64,000 bases of DNA from Flavobacterium luteolum (GTDB taxonomy: Bacteria > Bacteroidota > Bacteroidia > Flavobacteriales > Flavobacteriaceae): positions 5,292,996 through 5,356,995 of the forward strand of contig NZ_CP114286.1 of assembly GCF_027111275.1 (NCBI RefSeq). The letters are read 5' to 3'. The notes under the pieces were generated by a model. It was not told where the DNA came from. It did not search any database and was given only the letters and a program-made list of their open reading frames with translations. Below are positions 42,525 to 50,194 of this stretch, piece by piece. The translations under genes were made by a program, and so were the position numbers. Each line of letters opens with the position of its first letter. Position 1 is the stretch's first letter.

Positions 42525-43517
42525 ATGCATAAATTATTTTCCTATAAAACTTCATTGTTTTTTGTAATTGTTTGCTGTGTATCTGCACATTCGCAAGTAT
42601 TACGAAAAAGAACAACGCTTTTGATGGGCGGACGTTTTGATATTTCTATTGTAGACAAAGATTCTCTTTCGGCAGAAAAAAATATAGATGAAGTTATTGC
42701 CGAAATTACCCGAATTGAATATTTAATCTCCGATTGGAAACCGACTTCTCAAGTTTCTGAAGTCAATCAGAATGCTGGAATAAAACCTGTAAAAGTCGAT
42801 CGCGAAGTTTTTGAATTGACTAAAAGAGCCATCAAATTTTCTGAAATCACAAACGGCGGTTTTGACATCAGTTTTGCGGCAATGGATAGGATTTGGAAAT
42901 TTGACGGTTCGATGACGGAAATGCCTTCGGCGGAAGCCATAAAAAAATCGGTAGAAAAAGTTGGCTATAAAAATATTATCCTAGACAGCACAGAATCGAC
43001 TATTTTCTTAAAATTAAAAGGAATGAAAATTGGATTCGGCGCTTTAGGTGAAGGTTATGCAACCGATAAATGCCGTGCGATAATGATTGCAAAAGGCGTT
43101 CAGGCAGGAATTATAAATGGTTCTGGAGATATGAGCACTTGGGGAAAACAACCCAACGGAAAAGATTGGAAAATCGGAATCACAAATCCGTTTAAGCCTG
43201 AAAAGATTTTGGCAGCTGTTCCTTTAATCGACGGTGCTGTTACGACTTCGGGCAGTTATGAAAAATTTGTAGTTTTTAACGGAAAACGTTATTCGCATAT
43301 TATAAATCCTGCAACAGGTTATCCTGCCACTGGTTTATGCAGTGTAACAGTTTTTGGTCCAAACGCTGAAACCGCCAACGGATTAAGTACTTCTATGATG
43401 ATTTTAGGTCAGAAAGAAGGCTTGCTTTTACTTCAAAAATTCCCAGATTATAGTTGTGTAATGATTACGGATAAAGGGAAAATTATTAGGTCTAAAAACT
43501 TCTCTTATAAACTGTGA
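42525..43517 (+). CDS. apbE: FAD:protein FMN transferase, divergent ApbE
   Basis: This 330-residue exported protein has a signal peptide (about 1-23). ApbE enzymes use FAD to attach FMN covalently to Thr or Ser of exported proteins. The fold signatures are present: GGFDISFAAMDRIWKF, GALGEGYATDK (172-182), INGSGDM, TTSGSYEKF (240-248), YSHIINPATGYP and ANGLSTSMMILG. Several usually acidic or basic positions differ: Glu 176 where Lys is usual, Asn 261 in place of the Asp of the DPxTG motif, and Asn 285 in place of the metal-binding Asp before Thr 289. The gene context (DUF2271, PepSY reductase) still argues for a flavin-transfer role. Confidence 0.9.
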   Translation: MHKLFSYKTSLFFVIVCCVSAHSQVLRKRTTLLMGGRFDISIVDKDSLSAEKNIDEVIAEITRIEYLISDWKPTSQVSEVNQNAGIKPVKVDREVFELTKRAIKFSEITNGGFDISFAAMDRIWKFDGSMTEMPSAEAIKKSVEKVGYKNIILDSTESTIFLKLKGMKIGFGALGEGYATDKCRAIMIAKGVQAGIINGSGDMSTWGKQPNGKDWKIGITNPFKPEKILAAVPLIDGAVTTSGSYEKFVVFNGKRYSHIINPATGYPATGLCSVTVFGPNAETANGLSTSMMILGQKEGLLLLQKFPDYSCVMITDKGKIIRSKNFSYKL

Positions 43518-43966
43518 TTTAATTGTTAATTATCAATTGTTAATTATGAATTCTTTTGTCTTTCTGAGCGAAGTCGAAGAATATACGCAAAGTATAGTAT
43601 TGATAATTGGGACGAAATAATCTCGCAAAGTCGCTAAGACGCAAAGTTTAGTTTTCTGTCATTTCATTAGTAATAACTGACTTTGAGATAAAAAACTTTA
43701 ATAGAACTTAAAACAAAACTCTCCGCCTTCGCGCCTTTGCGAGATTAAAACATTCACTTTGTGTTTATCCTTCGACTTCGCTCAGGAGGACAAAACACGA
43801 ATTCCTATTCACATCTTACATTTCACATTTTACAACTCATAACTCAAAAACAACATTAAAATAACATTAGAATCTCACTTTAAATTCTAATAATCTTCTA
43901 ATTGCTTTATTTAGATTAAATTTAAATTATCATATAAGTTTGCAGTCCTATAAATAGTAAACTTAC
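43518..43966. other. 449-bp intergenic region with nested palindromes
   Basis: This separates apbE from the TonB receptor gene. It holds AATTGTTAATTAT-type short repeats just after apbE, then a nested inverted repeat at 43557-43792. A TAAGTTTG -7-like element lies at 43935-43942, about 25 bases before the receptor ATG. The receptor and DUF4374 genes may therefore have their own promoter. No gene is supported in the interval. Confidence 0.6.
43557..43792. repeat. Nested palindromic repeat element
   Basis: The outer arms CTGAGCGAAGTCGAAG (43564-43579) and its exact reverse complement (43770-43785) enclose the inner arms AATCTCGCAAAG (43619-43630) and CTTTGCGAGATT (43735-43746). Both pairs extend further with a few mismatches, and TTTTGTC/GACAAAA marks the outer ends. 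The order A-B-B'-A' gives one large symmetrical structure resembling a small non-autonomous mobile or REP-like element. Confidence 0.75.
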
Positions 43967-46366
43967 ATGAGAATTCTTTACGCTCTCTTTTTTATGATGA
44001 CTTTTTCCGGGTGGTCTCAAACCGGAAAAATTACAGGAAAAGTCTATTTTGCCAATAATGAAACTGCTTTTGGAGCATCGGTTCAAATAACAGGAACCAA
44101 GAAGTTTGTTGTCGTTGACAATGATGGTCAATTTGAAATAAAAGGTTTGGCTTACGGAAGTTACGATTTGGAAATTTCTTCGATGGAAGCTAAACCAAAA
44201 AAAGTAAACATATCTGTAAATCGTCCATCTCATCAAATCAATATTGCATTAGAAAAAATAACAGATCCCAAAGCGCTTAAAGAAGTTAAAATTGAAAAGA
44301 AAACGTTCAAAAAAGACATTATAGAAAAAGGATTTGCGGTAAATGTTATCGAAACGCAAGAAGCGGCAAAAAGAAATCTGCAAACCAACGATTTATTGGA
44401 TCGTTCTGGAGGTGTGAGAATCAGGCAAAATGGAGGATTGGGTTCTGCTGTAACGTACAATATTAACGGAATGTCTGGAAATGCTATTCGAATTTTCATT
44501 GACGGAGTTCCGATTCAGACTTACGGCGCTTCTTTCAGTTTAAATAGTATTCCGCCCGCTTTAATTGAAAGAATTGAGGTTTTTAAAGGAGTTGTTCCCG
44601 CTTATTTAGCTGATGATTCACTTGGAGGCGCAATCAATGTGGTTTTAAAGAAAGGAGCAAAAAATAGTCTAAACGCTTCTGTTTCTTACGGATCATTCAA
44701 TACCGTGCAATCGAATGTGAATGCTTCTTACAGAGACAAAAACGGATTCACTGTAAAAGCAAATGCATTTCAGAATTACTCGGATAATGATTATGAAGTT
44801 TGGGGAAAATGGGTTTACAATATCGCTCCAAATGGACGTTACGAATACATTCGTGCGAAGAGATTTGAGAGTATGTATCGTTCTTTTGGGGGACGATTAG
44901 AAGCTGGTTTTACCAATGTCGATTGGGCAGATAATCTACTTATCAGCTACAATGGTTCGCAAGATTTTAATCAGATTCAGCACGGACAATACATGACCAA
45001 ACCTTATAAAGGACGTTTTAGTGAATCGGCTGCCAATGTTTTTAGCTTGAATTATAGCAAAAAAGACTTTCTAATTAAAAACCTAGATTTTTCTCTTATT
45101 TCTGTTTACAGTCACAGAAACGATGTGATAAATGATACAGTAAAATGGAACTACAACTGGAATGGCGAAAAAGCGTTGGGTCTCTATGGCCAGCCAATTT
45201 TAACCAATACTGGAGCCCAACAGGGCGCGCCAACCATCAATCATATGAGATCGGATATTTTTAATACTCGAGCTGGTTTAAGTTATGCAATTACTGAAAA
45301 TCATAAGGTTTTGGTAAATGTTATGACTTACATTCTTGATCGAAATGATTATGATGAAATGCAGCCAGAAATTACTAGAAACTTTATAATTACAAGAGAT
45401 TTAGCTAAAACCATTTCTTCATTTGCTTATGAAATGACGGCGTTTCAATCTCGATTGAGAGCGAATCTTTTTGTAAAAAATTACAATCTGAAAAATGAAC
45501 AAAGAGATCCGCAAGTTGTAACTCAAAACGGGCAAAATGTAGTAAACGAAGTCATTACCTCTAAAAAAACCAATTATACAGGTTATGGAATGGCAACTTC
45601 GTACTCTATTCTGCCAAAAGTTATGGTTATGGCTTCTGCTGAGAAGGCAATCAGACTTCCTTCTGAAAATGAAATATTTGGTAATCCTGGAGAAAACATC
45701 ATCAGCAATTCTAACCTAAAACCAGAACAGAGCAATAATTTTAATGCTGGTCTTCGTTTTGGTCCATACGAAATTAACCATCACAAATTTACTGTTTCAG
45801 GAAATGCTTTCTGGAGAAATACTGAAGACAAAATTGTACGTCAGATTAGCGATCGTGTAAACGAAGCGATTCAAGCTTCACCTTTCGTAAACTTAGGAAA
45901 AGCGCAATCTGTGGGTTTTGAAGCTTCTTTTCAATACTCTTTCAACAATCGTTTTTTTGCGGGAATGAATCTTTCAAAATTCAATTCGCTGTTTAAAGAT
46001 AAATATGATAAAAACGGAAACGTTCTTCCGAACTATAATAAACAGCTTCCAAATGAGCCTTTCTTTAATTTAAACGGAAATCTTCAATACAATTTTAGAA
46101 ATGTAATTCAGAGCAAATCAGAGCTTAATTTATATTACTACTGCGGTTATGTTGCGCCATTTTATACTTCATGGCTAGAAACCGACAGAACCACTGCACA
46201 GTTTCCACAGGATTTAGGTTTGAGTTATGTTTTTCCAAACAAGCAGATCACAGTAAGTTTTGATGCAAGAAATGTTTTTGACGAACAGGTTTATGACAAT
46301 TTTGCGGCTCAAAAGCCTGGAAGAGCCTTTTATGTAAAACTCAATTATACTTTAAATAAATTTTAA
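43967..46366 (+). CDS. TonB-dependent outer-membrane receptor (siderophore type)
   Basis: This 799-residue protein has a signal peptide (about 1-18). A carboxypeptidase-regulatory-like beta domain (about 20-100, ITGKVYFANNETAFGASVQI) precedes the plug (about 115-225, LLDRSGGVRIRQNGGLGSAV, GGAINVVLKKG) and a 22-strand barrel ending FYVKLNYTLNKF. The size and plug type match ferric-siderophore or small-ligand receptors, not SusC. No STN domain is present. It is followed 37 bases later by a DUF4374 lipoprotein gene, the same pair as XusA/XusB, which take up foreign siderophores in Bacteroides. That parallel is from family knowledge; the ligand here is inferred. Confidence 0.92.
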   Translation: MRILYALFFMMTFSGWSQTGKITGKVYFANNETAFGASVQITGTKKFVVVDNDGQFEIKGLAYGSYDLEISSMEAKPKKVNISVNRPSHQINIALEKITDPKALKEVKIEKKTFKKDIIEKGFAVNVIETQEAAKRNLQTNDLLDRSGGVRIRQNGGLGSAVTYNINGMSGNAIRIFIDGVPIQTYGASFSLNSIPPALIERIEVFKGVVPAYLADDSLGGAINVVLKKGAKNSLNASVSYGSFNTVQSNVNASYRDKNGFTVKANAFQNYSDNDYEVWGKWVYNIAPNGRYEYIRAKRFESMYRSFGGRLEAGFTNVDWADNLLISYNGSQDFNQIQHGQYMTKPYKGRFSESAANVFSLNYSKKDFLIKNLDFSLISVYSHRNDVINDTVKWNYNWNGEKALGLYGQPILTNTGAQQGAPTINHMRSDIFNTRAGLSYAITENHKVLVNVMTYILDRNDYDEMQPEITRNFIITRDLAKTISSFAYEMTAFQSRLRANLFVKNYNLKNEQRDPQVVTQNGQNVVNEVITSKKTNYTGYGMATSYSILPKVMVMASAEKAIRLPSENEIFGNPGENIISNSNLKPEQSNNFNAGLRFGPYEINHHKFTVSGNAFWRNTEDKIVRQISDRVNEAIQASPFVNLGKAQSVGFEASFQYSFNNRFFAGMNLSKFNSLFKDKYDKNGNVLPNYNKQLPNEPFFNLNGNLQYNFRNVIQSKSELNLYYYCGYVAPFYTSWLETDRTTAQFPQDLGLSYVFPNKQITVSFDARNVFDEQVYDNFAAQKPGRAFYVKLNYTLNKF

Positions 46367-46403
46367 TCATTCAATACATAACTAATTTTTAAATGCAATA
46401 AAA

Positions 46404-47735
46404 ATGAAAAAAAACACATTTAAATTATTTACCTCTAGCTTGCTAGTTGGTGCATTTGCATTGACTACAGCTTGCAGCAGCGACGATAACATAAATACTG
46501 AACCTGTTAACCCAGAAACAGACGGACGTTGGATTACAGTAGCTGGAGCAGTAATGCAGACAGATCCAGGAGACGGAAATGGTGGTACAAAAGTGTACGC
46601 TATTAGTAAAGCGAATGCTATAGATCCTAATTTTTCTGTAAATGTTTACGATCAAGGTGTACCGGTTCAATCTAGCAGAACGGCGCGTTTACAATCTTCT
46701 GTTGACGGAACTACGCTTTTCAACATTACTTATACGGGTGCAAATGGTGGAGAATTTATGACCTACAAAGTAAATGGAGGAAACAATTTTGCACAATCTG
46801 ATGCTAAAGTAAATATTTCTCAATATGCGGGCACTTCTCCAAGATGGGTAAAACTTTTTGACGGAGATAAAACAGGTGTTGCAGTAAACATTGCTACTCC
46901 AATTGTTAGTGTAAACGAAGACAAATCATATAAAAATACAAGAGGAAAAGCGACTGTTTTATCTCTAGACATGAAACAGACTTTAATCTCTGCTTACAAA
47001 CAATATGATATTCCATTGACTGCTGAAGAAGAAGCGCAAGGACACCATATTTTCCGTTTAGATGCTCCAACATTAAACAAAGCGGGCAACAAATTGATCA
47101 TTGGAACTTGGATGCGTAAAACAAACATAACTAACCCAAAAGAAAACGAAAGTTCATTTACTCGTTTAGGTTCAAAATCTGTTGTGGTAGATTATCCTTC
47201 TTTAGAAAATCCAGTGGTAATTACTTCAAAAGTTGCTTTTGGTGATACTAGCGGATACAGAAGTTTTAACAGCTTTGTAGCTACTGACGGAAACATTTAC
47301 CAAGCAACACAAAGAGATACTCAAAAAGGTTCTTATATCTTAAAAATCAACCAAAACAATCAATACGATGACAATTATGTATTTAGTTTAGATACTGCTT
47401 TAGGAGTAAAAGGAAGCTATATTGACGCTTGGAGATATGTTGGAAACGGAATTGCTTATGCGGTTTATACTTTTGAAGGTACGAATCAAGGTTATGTAGC
47501 AAGACTTGATTTGAATGCTAGAACAGCACAAAAAGTTGAAGGTATTGATTATGATGCTGACTTAGATTTTGGACAATACCAAGGTTTTGTTGTTGATGGA
47601 AACAGCTTCTACATTGCTGTTACTCCAGTTGGAAAAGACGGTAACATTTATGTAATTGATATTCCTTCTGGAAAAGTTACTAAGGGTGCCAAATTATTGA
47701 ACAAACCAGGAAACCACTACATTGGTGTATTCTAA
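46404..47735 (+). CDS. DUF4374 surface lipoprotein (XusB-like)
   Basis: This 443-residue lipoprotein (lipobox TTAC near residue 24, then SSDDN) fits the DUF4374 family. The body is beta-rich with repeated blade-like pieces (SKANAIDPNFSVNVYD, FNSFVATDGNIYQAT, FVVDGNSFYIAVTPVGKDGNIYVID in parts), in keeping with the beta-propeller expected of this family. In Bacteroides, the DUF4374 protein XusB binds ferric enterobactin and hands it to its TonB-dependent receptor. Here it follows such a receptor gene directly and ends the cluster before a strong terminator. It probably captures an iron chelate at the cell surface. Confidence 0.85.
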   Translation: MKKNTFKLFTSSLLVGAFALTTACSSDDNINTEPVNPETDGRWITVAGAVMQTDPGDGNGGTKVYAISKANAIDPNFSVNVYDQGVPVQSSRTARLQSSVDGTTLFNITYTGANGGEFMTYKVNGGNNFAQSDAKVNISQYAGTSPRWVKLFDGDKTGVAVNIATPIVSVNEDKSYKNTRGKATVLSLDMKQTLISAYKQYDIPLTAEEEAQGHHIFRLDAPTLNKAGNKLIIGTWMRKTNITNPKENESSFTRLGSKSVVVDYPSLENPVVITSKVAFGDTSGYRSFNSFVATDGNIYQATQRDTQKGSYILKINQNNQYDDNYVFSLDTALGVKGSYIDAWRYVGNGIAYAVYTFEGTNQGYVARLDLNARTAQKVEGIDYDADLDFGQYQGFVVDGNSFYIAVTPVGKDGNIYVIDIPSGKVTKGAKLLNKPGNHYIGVF

Positions 47736-47794
47736 AAATATACGACTGTAAAAACAGTCCGTAAAAATTCATCACTTGAGTTTTTTTTTAATCG

Positions 47795-47834
47795 AACATT
47801 CCGCTTCTATTTATAGCAAGCGGAATGTTTTTTT
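47795..47834 (+). terminator. Strong intrinsic terminator of the redox/iron cluster
   Basis: AACATTCCGCTT (47795-47806) pairs perfectly with AAGCGGAATGTT (47818-47829) and is followed by seven T. A smaller GACTGT/ACAGTC hairpin precedes it at 47744-47759. Confidence 0.9.
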
Positions 47835-47875
47835 ATGATTAAAATTTTGAAGCAATTATTATTTAGACTTTAAAT

Positions 47876-47915
47876 AAAAGACGGCGTCTATACCACTTAA
47901 TAGACACCGTCTTTT
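47876..47915 (-). terminator. Intrinsic terminator of the M28 peptidase transcript
   Basis: The 16-base arms at 47876-47891 and 47900-47915 pair with one mismatch around an 8-base loop (core AGACGG..CCGTCT). On the minus strand it ends in TTTT. It lies 100 bases beyond the peptidase stop and back to back with the terminator of the convergent cluster. Confidence 0.8.
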
Positions 47916-48014
47916 CTAACAAACAAAAACTAATTAACTTAACTCATTTTGTGAAATTGAACAGGCTTTAATTTCACTAGTCGACTTAATTTATTGTATG
48001 GAATAGTGCTTTGT

Positions 48015-48980
48015 TTAGTTCTGTTTAATGAAAACCAAAGCTTCTTCGTAATTGGCAATTTGTATGAGTGCGTTATAAATATATTTAGCAACTAATTCGC
48101 CTCCATCTGAATTAATCAAATCAATATCATCTTCTGGCGTATGATATTGGGGATGTCCGCCTGTATGGAAACCAACTGCCGAAATGGATTCTTTGTAAAA
48201 AGAAACATGATCTGAACCGCCTACATCACCAGCATGAATAACAGGGTTTAATCCTGAGTTTTCTTGCAGCTTTTTCATTAATTCTACTCCGTTCGGAAAA
48301 GTTCCTGCGCCACCCATATAAAGTTCTTTTTTATCGTTCAATCTTCCGACCATATCCATATTGAGCATTACTTTTACAGCTTCTTTTGGAACTGGAAGAT
48401 GATTGACAAAATATTTTGAACCCAGTAATCCTTCTTCTTCTCCGCTAAACGAAATAAAAATGATACTTCGTTTTGGTTTTACTTTTTGTTTTGAGATTTC
48501 TTCTAAAATGCACAGCAAAGCCGAAACTCCAGACGCATTATCATCTGCTCCGTTATGAATAGCAAAGGCTTCTTTCTTTTTACTTCCAGAACCTTGTCCG
48601 CCCCAGCCCCAGTGATCGTAATGCGCACCAATTACTATGTATTCGTTTTTCAAACTAGAATCTGAACCTTCAATGTAACCCACAACATTTTGCGTTGACA
48701 CACTATCCGATTTCATTTTATTGATTCCTTCTTTAACAAATACTTTGAAAGGCTGATAATAACTATCATTGAATTGCTTTAAACCATATTTTTTAAAATA
48801 CTTGAGAATATAAGCTGCTGCTTCATTGTTTCCTTTTGTTCCAACAAAACGTCCTTCTAATTTATCTGATGAAAGAAATTTGTCATGTTTGTAAAAGGTC
48901 TTAGACATGTCATTACTTTGCGCATTCAATTGAATACTCAAAAATAAAATTGCTGGAAGAAAGTGTTTTAAAGTTTGCAT
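48015..48980 (-). CDS. Secreted M28 family metallopeptidase
   Basis: This 321-residue protein has a signal peptide (about 1-20). The di-zinc ligands of family M28 are all visible: His and Asp in GAHYDHW, Asp in NGADDNASG, the Glu pair in SGEEEG, Asp in NMDMVGR and the late His in YHTPEDD. Members are aminopeptidases that remove amino acids from peptide N termini; a glutaminyl-cyclase-like role is also known in the fold. It is encoded 18 bases after the BNR-repeat protein gene. Beside a glycan locus of glycoprotein type it could process the peptide part of glycopeptides. Confidence 0.92.
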   Translation of the reverse strand: MQTLKHFLPAILFLSIQLNAQSNDMSKTFYKHDKFLSSDKLEGRFVGTKGNNEAAAYILKYFKKYGLKQFNDSYYQPFKVFVKEGINKMKSDSVSTQNVVGYIEGSDSSLKNEYIVIGAHYDHWGWGGQGSGSKKKEAFAIHNGADDNASGVSALLCILEEISKQKVKPKRSIIFISFSGEEEGLLGSKYFVNHLPVPKEAVKVMLNMDMVGRLNDKKELYMGGAGTFPNGVELMKKLQENSGLNPVIHAGDVGGSDHVSFYKESISAVGFHTGGHPQYHTPEDDIDLINSDGGELVAKYIYNALIQIANYEEALVFIKQN

Positions 48981-48998
48981 ATTTTGTTTTACAGAATA

Positions 48999-50051
48999 TT
49001 ATAGACTAAGCTCAAAAGAAGTATGTTTAATATATTTTCGATCATAAGTATACAAAATGTGTATTCTCTTGTCTGTGGTTTGGATTATGGCTGGATAACT
49101 GAATTCTCCTTTTTCCTGTTTTTCGAGATCGAATAATTTCGTCCATTTTAAACCATCTTTAGAATATTCTACGTCCAGAAGATTTCGTCCGTTAAACCAG
49201 TCTTTTCCAATTGGCAGCGGATTATTTACTAATAAAAACAGATTTTTGTTTACTGTTAAAGCATCGATACCCGAATTGGAATTAATGACATTTATGGTAT
49301 TGGTTCTAATCCAGCTTTTACCATTATCTCCAGACCAGCTCGAAACCACTTTATTGTGTTTGCTTCGAGACAGCATCTGAATATCACTCTTGCTATGAAT
49401 TAAAAATGTGGGCTGAATGATATCGAAATTCTGAGTGTTTTCTACCGCTATTTTCTTCCAAGAATCTGTAGCTTCTGTATATTCTTCAACATGCACACGC
49501 CATTCGTCGGTACCTACACTTTCTGTACTGCTTCCACATAAAATTACGCCTGGAGTAGTTTCGATTGGTTTGTTTCGAATTGGACCTAAAATTCCTTCTG
49601 GAAGATATTTTGGTTCTCCCCATGTTGTTCCGTTATCTTTTGAAACCATCATAGCGCCAAACCATTCTCTCGGATTTTTTCCGATTTTATAAAACAAATA
49701 CAAATTCTGGCTTTTGCTTTTAAACAAAACCGGATTCCAGCATGGCAAGGTATCTCCGTTTTTAATTAAAGGCTGAATCAGTTCTTTTGGTGCAGACCAT
49801 TTTTTGTCTTTATAAGCTGAAATATAAATTCCGACATCTTTTGCTCCTTCATATTTTCCGCCAAACCAAGCTGCTAAAATTTCGTTTGGTTTGTATTCGA
49901 CCAAAGTTGAGGCGTGACTATTGGTTGTAACAGGCGGATCTGCAATATAACTGCTTTCGATATTTACCGCTTTTACCTGTGCGTTTATTTCATTCGAAAA
50001 AAGAAATAAAGCCAATAGCGCTGCAACAGTATATTTTGTCTTTAAAATCAT
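48999..50051 (-). CDS. BNR/Asp-box six-bladed propeller, sialidase-like
   Basis: This 350-residue secreted protein has a signal peptide (about 1-24). Three Asp-box turns are visible (SKDNGTTW, SGDNGKSW, SKDGLKW), the hallmark of BNR propellers. The first blade has SHASTLVEYKPNEILAAWFGGKYEGAKDVGIY, matching the predicted-neuraminidase group (COG4692 type). The RIP motif of classic GH33 sialidases is missing, so sialidase activity should not be assumed. A glycosidase or lyase acting on another acidic sugar is possible. It lies just downstream of the susC/susD pair, whose own terminator separates them. Confidence 0.82.
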   Translation of the reverse strand: MILKTKYTVAALLALFLFSNEINAQVKAVNIESSYIADPPVTTNSHASTLVEYKPNEILAAWFGGKYEGAKDVGIYISAYKDKKWSAPKELIQPLIKNGDTLPCWNPVLFKSKSQNLYLFYKIGKNPREWFGAMMVSKDNGTTWGEPKYLPEGILGPIRNKPIETTPGVILCGSSTESVGTDEWRVHVEEYTEATDSWKKIAVENTQNFDIIQPTFLIHSKSDIQMLSRSKHNKVVSSWSGDNGKSWIRTNTINVINSNSGIDALTVNKNLFLLVNNPLPIGKDWFNGRNLLDVEYSKDGLKWTKLFDLEKQEKGEFSYPAIIQTTDKRIHILYTYDRKYIKHTSFELSL

Positions 50052-50129
50052 TTTATTTTGATGAAAATTAATATTGTATGTTATGAATTAAAGTTGGGGC
50101 AAAAATTCACTGGCCTTCATATAAAACAA

Positions 50130-50149
50130 AAGGAGAGTTACCTCTCCTT
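50130..50149 (-). terminator. Intrinsic terminator of the susC-susD pair
   Basis: AAGGAGAG (50130-50137) and CTCTCCTT (50142-50149) form a perfect stem with a 4-base loop. On the minus strand the stem is followed by TTGTTTTAT. It lies 45 bases beyond the susD stop. Confidence 0.75.
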
Positions 50150-50194
50150 CTGCTCAAGTAACAAATCGATTGATCTATTACTTTACCAAATTAA

